Positions 1 to 8,197 are shown, numbered from the stretch's first letter. The stretch is DNA of 64,000 nt from Halobacterium rubrum (GCF_021729015.1 NZ_JAJQQZ010000002.1:372001-436000); one strand, 5' to 3'. The notes: generated by a model from the letters alone, not told the origin. Numbers and translations are program-made.

Positions 1-178
1 CCTCGGTGCCGGTCGCCCAGCCGTCGATGTCGCTCATGCTGCCCGAGTCGGTCGCGACGACCTCCAGGACCTCGTCGGCGCCGAGGTCGTCGATTGCGGC
101 CTTGGTCTTGACGACCGGCATGGGGCACGATTCGCCTTTCACGTCGAGCGTCTCCGAGATGTCGAATGCGTCAGTCAT
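1..178 (-). CDS. TusA/SirA-family sulfur carrier protein, partial
   Basis: The gene runs leftward from an ATG at 176-178 and leaves the window before its stop, so only about 59 N-terminal residues are visible. They contain GESCPMPVVKTK, the CPxP motif whose Cys carries persulfide sulfur in TusA/SirA proteins. Known family members pass sulfur between rhodaneses, DsrE-type proteins and biosynthetic acceptors. It lies divergent from a rhodanese/persulfide dioxygenase and near YeeE/YedE transporters, a typical TusA neighbourhood. That supports a role in sulfur trafficking, although the acceptor cannot be read from the sequence. The missing C-terminus prevents a full-length check. Confidence 0.85.
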   Translation of the reverse strand, partial: MTDAFDISETLDVKGESCPMPVVKTKAAIDDLGADEVLEVVATDSGSMSDIDGWATGTE

Positions 179-428
179 GGGTAATCTGCTCCGTTGGTCT
201 GTATTGGAGCTAACGCACAATATTATTGCGGCAGGTAAAAGAATGTCGTTTCTTGTGCACTCGTCGAACATCCGAGGCAGCGTGAGGTGGGCCAAAATGC
301 GTACAAAGCACCCTATTCGAGACATCCACAGTCGTTCTGCGTTTCTACCGCTCCAATTGTATTGTGCGCTTTGTGGATTTCTATGCAAACTCTTTTGTGC
401 GTCCATCCGGTAGCCGGGAGTGCACGAC
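179..428. promoter_or_regulatory. Divergent promoter region of the sulfur block
   Basis: About 250 AT-richer bases separate two divergent sulfur genes. The text CACAATATTATTG near 217-229 holds a CAAT-N3-ATTG inverted repeat facing the TusA-like gene, and ATTGTATTGTG near 357-367 faces the dioxygenase. Both resemble the ATTGT elements upstream of 4284 and 6224, but the match is loose. No ORF in the gap looks coding. Confidence 0.35.
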
Positions 429-1622
429 ATGAACCCGGAAGACTTCCCGACCCCCGACGTCGAGGTCGACTCGCTCGCGCCGGAGACGCTCAAAGACAGC
501 ATCGACGCCGGCGACGACGTGACGCTGCTGGACGCTCGCATGGAAAGCGAGTACGAGGAGTGGCACATCGACGGCCCCACCGTCGAGTCCATCAACGTCC
601 CCTACTACGAGTTCCTCGACGAGGAAATCGACGACGACGTCCTCGAACAGATTCCCGACGACCGCGAGGTCACCGTGCTCTGCGCGAAGGGCGGCGCCAG
701 CGAATACGTCGCGGGCACGCTCGCGGAGCGCGGCTACGACGTCGACCACCTCGACGAGGGCATGAACGGCTGGGCGGGCATCTACGAGGCCGTCGAAGTC
801 GACCGCTACGACGGCCCCGGCACGCTGCTGCAGTACCAGCGCCCGTCCTCGGGCTGTCTGGGCTACCTGCTCTACGACGACGGCGAGGCCGCCATCGTCG
901 ACCCCCTGCGCGCGTTCACCGACCGGTACCTCGACGACGCCGACGACCTCGGCGTCGACCTCCAGTACGCGCTGGACACCCACATCCACGCCGACCACAT
1001 CTCGGGCGTGCGCGACCTCGACGACGAAGGCGTCGAAGGCGTCATCCCCGAGGCAGCCGTCGAACGCGGCGTCACGTACGCCAACGACCTCACGACCGCC
1101 GCAGACGGCGACACGTTCACGGTCGGCGACGCCACCGTCGAGACCGTCGCCACGCCCGGCCACACGTCCGGGATGACCTCCTACCTGCTCGGCGACAGCC
1201 TGCTCGCGACCGGCGACGGCCTGTTCGTCGAGAGCGTCGCCCGCCCCGACCTCGAGGAGGGCGACGACGGCGCGCCGGACGCCGCCCGCCAGCTCTACGA
1301 GTCCCTTCAGGAGCGCGTCCTCACGCTGCCCGACGACACGCTCGTCGGTGGCGCACACTTCAGCGACGCCGCCGAGGCGGCCGACGACGACACCTACACC
1401 GCCCCCATCGGCGAGCTCGTCGAGGACATGGACGCACTCACGATGGACGAGGACGACTTCGTCGACCTCGTCCTCTCCGACATGCCGCCGCGGCCGGCGA
1501 ACTACGAGGACATCATCGCGACGAACCTCGGCCAGCACTCGGTCGACGACGAGGAAGCGTTCACGCTCGAACTCGGCCCGAACAACTGCGCCGCGAGCCA
1601 GGACTCGCTCGCGGGTGACTGA
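429..1622 (+). CDS. Rhodanese / persulfide dioxygenase-like MBL-fold fusion
   Basis: The 397-residue protein has an N-terminal rhodanese domain (about residues 8-105) with active-site loop CAKGGAS, then a metallo-beta-lactamase fold. The MBL part shows THIHADHISG (HxHxDH), PGHTSG, ATGDGLF and VARPDL, the pattern of ETHE1-type iron persulfide dioxygenases. Such enzymes oxidise glutathione- or protein-type persulfides to sulfite, with rhodanese handling the sulfane sulfur. A GTG at 420 is possible. I prefer the ATG at 429 because GGAG at 417-420 is well placed for it. Sulfite made here could leave through the TauE exporter downstream. The physiological thiol is inferred, not shown. Confidence 0.85.
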   Translation: MNPEDFPTPDVEVDSLAPETLKDSIDAGDDVTLLDARMESEYEEWHIDGPTVESINVPYYEFLDEEIDDDVLEQIPDDREVTVLCAKGGASEYVAGTLAERGYDVDHLDEGMNGWAGIYEAVEVDRYDGPGTLLQYQRPSSGCLGYLLYDDGEAAIVDPLRAFTDRYLDDADDLGVDLQYALDTHIHADHISGVRDLDDEGVEGVIPEAAVERGVTYANDLTTAADGDTFTVGDATVETVATPGHTSGMTSYLLGDSLLATGDGLFVESVARPDLEEGDDGAPDAARQLYESLQERVLTLPDDTLVGGAHFSDAAEAADDDTYTAPIGELVEDMDALTMDEDDFVDLVLSDMPPRPANYEDIIATNLGQHSVDDEEAFTLELGPNNCAASQDSLAGD

Positions 1623-1630
1623 CCACGCCG

Positions 1631-2188
1631 ATGGTCGCTGACCCAGTCCCGCTGCTGTCAGCCGCCGAGCTGTTCCCCAACGGCATCAGCCGGTACGCCG
1701 TCGGCGGCCTGCTGGTCGGCCTCGGCGCGCTCGTCATCTACGTCGGCACCGGTATCCCCGCCGGCGCGAGCACGTTCCTCGAGTCGACGCTGTCGTACGT
1801 CTCCGACCAGTCGCGGTTCCAGCAGTACGTCGGCTCCCGGGACTGGCGCGTGCTGTTCACGCTCGGCATCGTCCTCGGCGGGACGCTGTTCGCCGCCACG
1901 GTGCAGTCCGGCGTCGTCACCACGTCGCTGTACGAGACCGGTAGCACGGGCGAGCTGTACGAGGTCGCGGGCGTGACGCTCTGGTCGACGACCGTCCAGC
2001 CGTGGCGGCTGTTCCTCGGCGGCATCCTCGTCGGCGTCGGCACCCGCGTCGGCAAGGGCTGTACGTCCGGCCACGGCGTCTGCGGCGTCGGCTCGGCGTC
2101 GAAGACGTCGCTGGTCGGCGTCGCGACGTTCCTCGCCGTCGCCATCGGGACCGCTCAGGTCGTCGCCGCTCTGGGGGTGAGCCCGTAA
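1631..2188 (+). CDS. YeeE/YedE-family sulfur transporter, first half
   Basis: A 185-residue integral membrane protein with four or five hydrophobic stretches. The signature VGKGCTSGHGVCG near residues 138-150 is the conserved Cys-bearing motif of YeeE/YedE (TsuA-like) transporters, which take up thiosulfate or related sulfur compounds. The protein is about half the size of fused bacterial members. The second half is encoded at 2319-2780, as is usual in archaea. It begins eight bases after the dioxygenase stop, so co-transcription is likely. Substrate is inferred from the family. Confidence 0.85.
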   Translation: MVADPVPLLSAAELFPNGISRYAVGGLLVGLGALVIYVGTGIPAGASTFLESTLSYVSDQSRFQQYVGSRDWRVLFTLGIVLGGTLFAATVQSGVVTTSLYETGSTGELYEVAGVTLWSTTVQPWRLFLGGILVGVGTRVGKGCTSGHGVCGVGSASKTSLVGVATFLAVAIGTAQVVAALGVSP

Positions 2189-2318
2189 TGCGCGAGACGC
2201 GAGCACAGCGAGGCGCGAACGGGGTGAGCCCCTCGGAGAGCGAACGGCGAACGGACGTGAGCCGTGAGCAGCGAGCGTCTCGAACCGCGCGAGCGGGAGC
2301 GACAGGAGGGAGCGACAC
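2189..2318. repeat. Purine-rich GAGCG-type low-complexity spacer
   Basis: This spacer between the two transporter halves consists of imperfect GCGAG/GAACG/GAGCG repeats with a small hairpin (GGGGTGAGCCCC). Such stretches are common between haloarchaeal genes. It reads open in several frames but has no protein-like composition. Its 3' end supplies GGAGGGA, a good ribosome binding site for the next gene. Confidence 0.45.
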
Positions 2319-2780
2319 GTGAGCGACGACCGACATCCGCTGTTCAAGCCGCTGATATTCCTCGGCGGCATCGTGTTCGGGTTCGGACTCGGATTCAGTC
2401 AGATGGCACGTCCGGAAGTCGTCCTGGACTTCCTCCAGTTCGAGGACTTCGGGCTGCTGTTCGTGATGTTCGGCGCGGCGGTGGTCTCGGGAATCGCCTT
2501 CGCGGTGATGCCCCGGATTCGCGACCGGGCGCCCCTGACGGGCGACCGGTACGAGCGCCGCCTGAAGCCGTTCGACCGGAACGTCCTCGTCGGTGGCGCC
2601 ATCTTCGGCGTCGGCTGGGGGCTCTCGGGCATCTGTCCGGGCGCCGCCTACGCGAGCCTCGGCGTCGGCAACGTCACCATCCTCTGGGCGCTCGCCGGGA
2701 TGTTCCTCGGCGCGTACGCCCAGGGAGTCTACCGGAGTCGCGCGACTGCCTCCGACGCCGCGCCAGCGGGCGCAGACTGA
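2319..2780 (+). CDS. YeeE/YedE-family sulfur transporter, second half
   Basis: The 153-residue protein starts with GTG, preceded by GGAGGGA. It is hydrophobic with about four membrane segments. Near residues 96-108 it carries WGLSGICPGAAYA, the second conserved Cys motif of the YeeE/YedE fold. Together with the upstream gene it would form the two-part pore in which paired cysteines relay a sulfur substrate. The polar C-terminal tail is short and acidic. Family assignment is firm. The exact sulfur species is not determinable from sequence. Confidence 0.85.
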   Translation: MSDDRHPLFKPLIFLGGIVFGFGLGFSQMARPEVVLDFLQFEDFGLLFVMFGAAVVSGIAFAVMPRIRDRAPLTGDRYERRLKPFDRNVLVGGAIFGVGWGLSGICPGAAYASLGVGNVTILWALAGMFLGAYAQGVYRSRATASDAAPAGAD

Positions 2781-2823
2781 TACCGCGCTACCCCGCCGCA
2801 ATCACCCACTTCCCCACCTACTG

Positions 2824-4002
2824 ATGGAGCCCTCCACACTCGCTCTGTTCGTCGTCGCCGGTCTCGCTAGCCTGTTCATGGCGTGGGTCATCGGCGCCGG
2901 GTCCAGCGGCGCGACGCCGTTCGCGCCCGCCGTCGGTGCCAACGCCGTCTCGACGATGCGGGCGGCGTTCGTCGTCGGCGTCTTCGGCTTCGCCGGCGCC
3001 GTCGTGCAGGGCGCAAACGTCTCGGAAGCCGTCGGCAGCGGCCTCGTCGGCGGCGTCAGCCTCCCCGCGACCGGCGTGATTCTCGTGCTGTTCGTCGGCG
3101 CCGGGCTGATGGCCGTCGGCATCGTGACCGGCTACCCGATAGCGACGGCGTTCACCGTCACGGGGTCGGTCGTCGGCGTCGGCCTCGCGCTCGGCGGGAC
3201 GCCGGTCTGGGGGAAGTACCAGCAGATCGCCGCCGTCTGGGTGGCGACACCGTTCGTCGGCGGCGGCATCGCGTACGCCATCGCGAGCGTGCTCCCCCGG
3301 ACGGACGTCCCGGAGCGGTACAGCGTCGCGCTGCTCGCGGGACTGGTCGGCGCCGTCCTCGCCAACGTCGAGTTCGCGTACCTCGGCCCCGGCAGCACGC
3401 CGGACTCGGTCGCCGGAGTGGCGACACGAGCGCTCCCGGTCGACGGCCTGCTCGCGGCAGTCCTCGTCTCGGTGGCCGTGGCGGGCACCGTCGCCGCCGT
3501 CGTCTCCTGGGACGTCGGCCGCGACTTGCGGGGCGGACTGCGGCGGGTGCTACTGACGATGGGGTCGCTGGTGGCGTTCTCCGCTGGCGGCAGTCAGGTC
3601 GGGCTGGCTGTCGGACCGCTGTTGCCCATCCTCGACGACGTCGGCGGCGTGGCGTCCCTGACGGCGGTGCTGGTCGGCGGCGGGTTCGGGATGCTGGTCG
3701 GCTCGTGGACCGGTGCGCCGCGGATGATCAAGTCGCTGGCCCAGGACTACTCCTCGCTGGGGCCGCGGCGCTCGATCGCCGCGCTCGTGCCGTCGTTTCT
3801 CGTCGCGCAGGTCGCCGTCCTGCTGGGCGTGCCCGTCTCGTTCAACGAAATCGTGGTGAGCGCCATCATCGGCGCCGGCGCCGCCGTCGGCGGCGGCGAT
3901 GCCGTGAGCGCTCGCAAGGTCGGGCTCACCGTCGGCGCGTGGGCGGGGTCGTTCGTACTCGCGTTCGTGCTCGGGTACGGCGTCGCGGCGCTCGCGCTGT
4001 AA
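2824..4002 (+). CDS. PiT-family (PHO4) permease, phosphate or sulfate
   Basis: A 392-residue membrane protein with ten or more hydrophobic segments and the duplicated PiT signature: GAGSSGATPFAPAVGANAV near the N-terminus and GAGAAVGGGDAVSARKVGL near the C-terminus. PiT proteins are cation-coupled phosphate transporters, and some (CysP type) carry sulfate. Its place in a sulfur operon, with a second and different PiT at 27361-28536, makes sulfate or thiosulfate a reasonable guess here. An upstream in-frame extension to 2593 overlaps the previous gene and is not protein-like, so the ATG at 2824 is preferred. Confidence 0.8.
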   Translation: MEPSTLALFVVAGLASLFMAWVIGAGSSGATPFAPAVGANAVSTMRAAFVVGVFGFAGAVVQGANVSEAVGSGLVGGVSLPATGVILVLFVGAGLMAVGIVTGYPIATAFTVTGSVVGVGLALGGTPVWGKYQQIAAVWVATPFVGGGIAYAIASVLPRTDVPERYSVALLAGLVGAVLANVEFAYLGPGSTPDSVAGVATRALPVDGLLAAVLVSVAVAGTVAAVVSWDVGRDLRGGLRRVLLTMGSLVAFSAGGSQVGLAVGPLLPILDDVGGVASLTAVLVGGGFGMLVGSWTGAPRMIKSLAQDYSSLGPRRSIAALVPSFLVAQVAVLLGVPVSFNEIVVSAIIGAGAAVGGGDAVSARKVGLTVGAWAGSFVLAFVLGYGVAALAL

Positions 4003-4181
4003 CTCTGTCTGGTTCTCACACAGCTACCGACTTCCGTTCGCGTTCGGACGGGCCCGGTCCCGTGCGCGCGCTGGCACCGCAGACCGCCCCTGAGCGGTGG
4101 CGCTGTCCGTCGCTTTCGTGCGGTCGTGTCCGCACCGTGGGCCGTGTACGTTGCTCGTAACGTATGGAGTACTGCACCAGA

Positions 4182-4215
4182 TAGTATTGTACTACAATCC
4201 CAAAACCATTAAATA
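4182..4215 (+). promoter_or_regulatory. Operator-BRE-TATA block upstream of the TauE operon
   Basis: TAGTATTGT is followed by a small inverted repeat ATTGT-ACT-ACAAT (4186-4198), then TCCCAAAACC (BRE-like) and TTAAATA (4209-4215). The same arrangement with the same spacing recurs at 6167-6200 before thioredoxin. About 25 of 34 positions are identical, including every base of the two flanking blocks. This suggests one regulator controls both units. Confidence 0.65.
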
Positions 4216-4283
4216 GCGTAGCCAGTTAGCCGGAGTCGAGTAGAAATTCATGACTCACGCAATACCGCAGGAGGTGACAGTCA

Positions 4284-4433
4284 GTGCTCGAACTCGGTAA
4301 CGCGACCGGCGTGACCGGCGCCGCGACCGTCGTTGGACTCGTCCTGCTCGAAGCAATCGTACTGTACGTCGTCTACGGCGGGCTCGAGCGGTTCCTCGGC
4401 CCCGCGCTCGTCGACGCGGTGAGCGGCCGATGA
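4284..4433 (+). CDS. Small single-span membrane protein next to TauE
   Basis: A GTG at 4284 preceded by GGAGGTGA (4270-4277) opens a 49-residue protein. It has a short N-terminus, one strongly hydrophobic helix (residues about 9-32, core VVGLVLLEAIVLYVVYG) and a short tail. Its stop overlaps the start of the TauE/SafE gene in ATGA, so translation is coupled. I recall small haloarchaeal membrane proteins of this kind (DUF7512-like) beside TauE exporters. The name is from memory and tentative. It may be an accessory subunit of the exporter. An ATG at 4250 gives only 16 codons in another frame. Confidence 0.7.
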   Translation: MLELGNATGVTGAATVVGLVLLEAIVLYVVYGGLERFLGPALVDAVSGR

Positions 4434-5467
4434 CCGCGGAGCTGTTCGGCGTCGCCGCCACCACCCTCGCCCTGTTCACGGGGTTCGGACTGCTCGTCGG
4501 CCTCCTCTTTGGCTTCTTCGGGATGGGCGGGTCGTTCCTCGTCACGCCCGCGCTGATGGTGATGGGCTACGAGACCGACGTCGCCGTGGCCTCAGGGCTC
4601 GCATTCGTGTTCGCCACGTCCGTCATCGCGACCCTGAAACACCGCGACCTCGGGCAGGTCGACTACAAACTCGGCGTGCTGATGATCGCCGGCACCACGG
4701 CCGGCATCGAAGTCGGGAAGATCGGCCTGCACTACCTCCAGTCCATCGGGCTGGCCGACACCGTCGTCAGCGTCATCTACGTCGGCCTGCTCGGCGGTAT
4801 CGGGGCGTTCATCACCTACCAGGCGACGAAGGGCGACGGCGGCGGCGGCCTCGAACACGACGCCGACGGCGAGGTCGACGCCGACGACGTCCCCGACATC
4901 GCGAAGACTATCCAGTCCTACCGCGTGCCACCGATGATTAGCCTGCAGGGCGGCATCACCGTCTCGCTGTGGATGATTCTGGCGGTGGCGTTCGCCACGG
5001 GCCTGCTGTCGGGGTTCCTCGGCGTCGGCGGCGGTTTCATCCGCATGCCCGCGCTGTTCTACCTCATCGGCGTCCCGGTCCCCATCGCCGTCGGCACCGA
5101 CCTGTTCGAGATCGTGTTCTCGGGCGGCATCGGGAGCTTCCTGTACGCCATGGACGGCGCCGTCGACCTCTCCATCGTGGCACCGCTGCTCGCCGGTAGC
5201 GCGCTCGGCGCGCGGGTCGGCGCCGCCGCCACCAGCATCGTCGACGAGGACGAGATCAAGGTGTACTTCGGCGTGATGTTGCTGCTCGGCGCGCTCGCCG
5301 TCGCCGTCCGGAAGATCGGGAACTTCGCGGATATCCCGGTGCTCCGGCAGGTGTCGCTGGTCATCATCCTCGGCGCGGCGGCGCTGGTCGCCGGCGCCGT
5401 GGTCGTGAGTTCGATTCGCGCGCTCCGCGAGGAGGAGTCGTCGCCGACGCCCAGCACCGCGGACTGA
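4430..5467 (+). CDS. TauE/SafE-family sulfite/organosulfonate exporter
   Basis: A 345-residue protein with the two TauE/SafE repeats: GLLFGFFGMGGSFLVTPAL near the N-terminus and GLLSGFLGVGGGFIRMPAL after a central acidic loop (about residues 134-160). About eight to nine membrane helices are visible. Known members export sulfite, sulfoacetate or related anions, or import them. Translation is coupled to the small membrane protein upstream. With the persulfide dioxygenase nearby, sulfite export is the simplest reading. Expression is probably governed by the conserved block at 4182-4215. Confidence 0.85.
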   Translation: MTAELFGVAATTLALFTGFGLLVGLLFGFFGMGGSFLVTPALMVMGYETDVAVASGLAFVFATSVIATLKHRDLGQVDYKLGVLMIAGTTAGIEVGKIGLHYLQSIGLADTVVSVIYVGLLGGIGAFITYQATKGDGGGGLEHDADGEVDADDVPDIAKTIQSYRVPPMISLQGGITVSLWMILAVAFATGLLSGFLGVGGGFIRMPALFYLIGVPVPIAVGTDLFEIVFSGGIGSFLYAMDGAVDLSIVAPLLAGSALGARVGAAATSIVDEDEIKVYFGVMLLLGALAVAVRKIGNFADIPVLRQVSLVIILGAAALVAGAVVVSSIRALREEESSPTPSTAD

Positions 5468-5521
5468 CGGGCCGCCACCGGCCAACCGAATTCGGTGGTC
5501 GGTCGTCCCACGCCCGTGGAA

Positions 5522-5548
5522 TTGTACGGAATCTACACAAGTCTTTTA
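5522..5548 (+). promoter_or_regulatory. Promoter of the HTH regulator
   Basis: Upstream of 5580 the text reads ATTGTACGGAATCTACACAA followed by a TATA-like CTTTTA near 5542-5547. ATTGTAC and CTACA are also parts of the element at 4182-4198, so the regulator may control itself. The match is weaker than between 4182 and 6167. Confidence 0.4.
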
Positions 5549-5579
5549 CCGGCGAGGTGCGTACGCACACCCGATAACG

Positions 5580-5987
5580 ATGCCAGATTCGATGTCCGAA
5601 CAGCTCCGGCGGGACATGGAGTGCGAGGGGCTCCTCGAGTGCTTCCACGGGCTCAAACAGCTCGACCGCGAGGTCTTCCAGACACTCGTCGGCACCGGAG
5701 AGCCGCTGACGGTCGACGAGATCGCCGACCACGTCGACCGCGAGCGCTCGACCGCCTACCGCGCGGTCCAGCGACTCCTCACGGCCGGCTTCATCCAGAA
5801 AGAGCAGGTCAACTACGACCAGGGCGGCTACTACCACGTCTACAAGCCGACCGACCCCGCCGAAATCGCCGACAACATGCAGCGACTCCTCAACGACTGG
5901 TACGCAAAGATGGGGCAGCTCATCCAGGAGTTCGAAACGAAGTACGAGGGCGAGCAGGACGCCAGCGCCCCTCCGGTCGGGGACTGA
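5580..5987 (+). CDS. HTH transcriptional regulator of the sulfur/thioredoxin block
   Basis: The 135-residue protein has a winged helix-turn-helix centred on residues 40-75 (LTVDEIADHVDRERSTAYRA), followed by a wing and a helical, acidic C-terminus. It resembles TrmB/GbsR-like single-domain haloarchaeal regulators. It has two cysteines near the N-terminus (residues about 14 and 20), which could sense thiol state, but this is only a possibility. It lies between the TauE and thioredoxin units, whose promoters share an element. It is the natural candidate to bind that element and its own promoter. Confidence 0.75.
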   Translation: MPDSMSEQLRRDMECEGLLECFHGLKQLDREVFQTLVGTGEPLTVDEIADHVDRERSTAYRAVQRLLTAGFIQKEQVNYDQGGYYHVYKPTDPAEIADNMQRLLNDWYAKMGQLIQEFETKYEGEQDASAPPVGD

Positions 5988-6166
5988 GCCGGCCGGCCGC
6001 GGCGTCGTTCCGTGCTCCGGCGCTCTCGCGCTCGAGTTCGCACTCCCGCCCGCCGTCTCTCCTGCGGTCTCTCTCTGGTACCCATTTCCTCACGCGAGTG
6101 TCGAGGGGTCACGTTCCCCAGACCAGCCGTTGCCGTGGTCGCCATGAGCACTCGACGCCCGCCTAG

Positions 6167-6200
6167 TAGTATTGTGTAGTTTTCCCAAAACCCTTAATTA
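6167..6200 (+). promoter_or_regulatory. Operator-BRE-TATA block upstream of trxA-trxB
   Basis: TAGTATTGT, then TCCCAAAACC and TTAATTA, in the same order and spacing as at 4182-4215. The TATA box ends 24 bases before the thioredoxin ATG, which fits a leaderless transcript starting at or next to the start codon. Confidence 0.65.
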
Positions 6201-6223
6201 CCGCTGGTGCCTACGTCGAGTCG

Positions 6224-6583
6224 ATGTCAACTGACACCGCAGCCGACGCGACCGCACCGACCCCCACCGAACCCGTCCACGTCGACGGCACCGCTGCCCT
6301 CGACGCCGCCGTCGACGACCACGACGTCGTGCTCGTCGACTTCTACGCGGACTGGTGTGGTCCCTGCCAGATGCTCGAACCGGTCGTCGAGACCATCGCC
6401 GCCGAGACCGACGCCGCCGTCGCCAAAGTCGACGTCGACGCCAACCAGCCGCTGGCCGCCGAGTACGGCGTCCGCGGCGTCCCCACCCTCGTCCTGTTCA
6501 GCGACGGCGAACAGGTCGAGGAGATCGTCGGCGTCCAGCGCGAGGACCAGTTGCGGTCGCTCGTCGGCCAGTACACGGAGTAG
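6224..6583 (+). CDS. trxA: Thioredoxin
   Basis: A 119-residue protein with a 20-residue Ala/Thr-rich N-terminal extension and a complete thioredoxin fold. The active site WCGPC is at residues 44-48, and the cis-Pro motif GVPTL follows. Thioredoxin reduces protein disulfides and is itself reduced by the FAD enzyme encoded immediately downstream: its stop codon is directly followed by the next ATG. The promoter matches that of the TauE unit, so it is likely co-regulated with sulfite/sulfur handling. A second thioredoxin is at 20523-20858. Confidence 0.92.
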   Translation: MSTDTAADATAPTPTEPVHVDGTAALDAAVDDHDVVLVDFYADWCGPCQMLEPVVETIAAETDAAVAKVDVDANQPLAAEYGVRGVPTLVLFSDGEQVEEIVGVQREDQLRSLVGQYTE

Positions 6584-7624
6584 ATGTCCGGCGAGACAGT
6601 CCGAGACCTCGTGGTCGCCGGGTCGGGCGTCGCCGGCCTCTCCGCGGCCGTCTACGCCGCGCGCGCCGACCTCGACCCGCTCGTCCTCGAGGGCGACGAA
6701 CCCGGCGGCCAGCTCACCCTGACCACCGACGTCGAGAACTTCCTCGGGTTCCCCGAGGGCGTCGGCGGCATGGAGCTCGTCCAGCGCGGCAAAGACCAGG
6801 CCCGCGAGTTCGGCGCCGAGTTCCGCCACGGCCGCATCGTGGCCGCCGACCTCGACGGCGGGCAGCCGTTCGCTCTCGAGCTCGCCGACGGTGAGACGCT
6901 CCGGACGCGCGCGCTCGTCGTCGCCACCGGCGCCAGCGCGCGCTGGGTCGGCGCCGAGAACGAGGACGAACTGATGGGCCACGGCCTCTCGACGTGCGCG
7001 ACCTGCGACGGCGCGTTCCACCGCGGCGACGACGTGCTGGTCGTCGGCGGCGGCGACAGCGCGATGGAGGAGGCGCTGTTCCTCGCGAAGTTCGCCGACA
7101 GCGTCACCGTCGTCCACCGGCGCGAGGAGCTGCGTGCGTCCGAGATCATGGCCGACCGCGCCCGCGACCACGACGCCGTCGACTTCCGGTGGAACACCGA
7201 GCTGGACGCCATCCACGGCTCCCAGGAGACGGGCGTGACGGACGCGACGCTCGTCTGTCACCCCGACGGCCACCCCCGCGAGAAGGCCGCGAACGGAGTC
7301 GACGTCGAGACGGAGACCGTCGACGTCGGCGGCGTCTTCTACGCCGTCGGCCACACGCCCAACACGGGCTTCCTCGACGGCACCGGCGTGGAGCGCGACG
7401 ACGACGGCTACCTCCACACCGAACGCGACGAGAACGGCCGGCCGACCGCCCGGACGGCCGTCGACGGCGTGTTCGCCGCGGGCGACGTCGCCGACCCCCG
7501 GTACCGGCAGGCCATCACGTCGGCCGGCACCGGCAGCATGGCCGCTCTCGACGCCGAAACCTACCTCGAATCCCTCGACCGCGAGGGCAGCGAACAGCAG
7601 GCGACCGAAGCCCCGATGGCCTGA
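6584..7624 (+). CDS. trxB: Thioredoxin reductase
   Basis: A 346-residue low-molecular-weight flavoprotein reductase. It has an FAD dinucleotide motif GSGVAGLSAAVYAARA at the N-terminus, redox motif CATCDGAF with cysteines 138 and 141, an NADPH motif GGGDSAMEE, and a C-terminal GDVADPRYRQ FAD motif. It transfers electrons from NAD(P)H to thioredoxin. It abuts trxA with no gap and is probably translated from the same message. The short Gln/Glu-rich tail is unremarkable. Confidence 0.92.
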   Translation: MSGETVRDLVVAGSGVAGLSAAVYAARADLDPLVLEGDEPGGQLTLTTDVENFLGFPEGVGGMELVQRGKDQAREFGAEFRHGRIVAADLDGGQPFALELADGETLRTRALVVATGASARWVGAENEDELMGHGLSTCATCDGAFHRGDDVLVVGGGDSAMEEALFLAKFADSVTVVHRREELRASEIMADRARDHDAVDFRWNTELDAIHGSQETGVTDATLVCHPDGHPREKAANGVDVETETVDVGGVFYAVGHTPNTGFLDGTGVERDDDGYLHTERDENGRPTARTAVDGVFAAGDVADPRYRQAITSAGTGSMAALDAETYLESLDREGSEQQATEAPMA

Positions 7625-7636
7625 CCCCCACGGGCC

Positions 7637-8095
7637 CTACATCCCGCTCTCACTCGTTCTCGACCCCGCGCTCCGCGTCATGACGACGCCGCTGACGAGC
7701 ATGAGCGCAGCTAGCGCGACCATTCCGGCGTCCCACCCCATGCCGGCGGTCGCCGTGCTGCCGCCCATGCCGCCCCCGGACCCCATACCGCCGGTCATTC
7801 CCGAACCGTCGGACATCCCCGACCCGCTGCCGTCGGCCAGCAGCCCGGCCCCCAGCAGCGCCTGATTCAGCAGCATCACGGCGGCGTACGCGACCATCAG
7901 GGGGCCGCTGGCGCTTCCGAGCCGGTCGGCGTACCCGGTCAGGAGGACGGCGCCGTGGGCGACGACGACGACGCCGAGCACGCTCATCAGCCAGCCACTG
8001 GCGGCCATCCGGGACGCGGTCGTCGCGCTCCACAGCGAGTACAGGCCGGACGCGAACGCGATGGCAGCGCCGTACAGGCGCGTGTTCGAGACCAT
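7637..8095 (-). CDS. Met/Gly-rich four-helix membrane protein (DUF3179 module, copy 1)
   Basis: A 152-residue protein with about four membrane helices (residues 5-30, 35-52, 65-85 and 120-140). Between helices 3 and 4 is a flexible Gly/Ser/Met loop with repeated GM or GSGM units (about residues 88-120). Methionine-rich loops of this kind bind soft metals such as Cu(I) in other proteins, but no known family is recognised here. A paralogue with the same layout lies at 57380-57847. Both adjoin DUF3179 genes. The start ATG at 8093-8095 follows an upstream frame that is not protein-like. Confidence 0.7.
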   Translation of the reverse strand: MVSNTRLYGAAIAFASGLYSLWSATTASRMAASGWLMSVLGVVVVAHGAVLLTGYADRLGSASGPLMVAYAAVMLLNQALLGAGLLADGSGSGMSDGSGMTGGMGSGGGMGGSTATAGMGWDAGMVALAALMLVSGVVMTRSAGSRTSESGM

Positions 8096-8197
8096 ATCGA
8101 CGCCTGTCCGCCGACACACCAAATACTCCGGGGTGGTAGCTGGTCGAACCGACACGGCAGCGAGTGGTATTAAGTCCGGAAGCCGGTATCGTGACGC

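Noticed and set aside
4250-4300. Short ATG frame MTHAIPQEVTVSARTR as the start of the TauE operon
   Set aside because: Only 16 codons, while the GTG at 4284 has a strong GGAGGTGA site and codes for a membrane helix. It could be a leader peptide, but there is no evidence.
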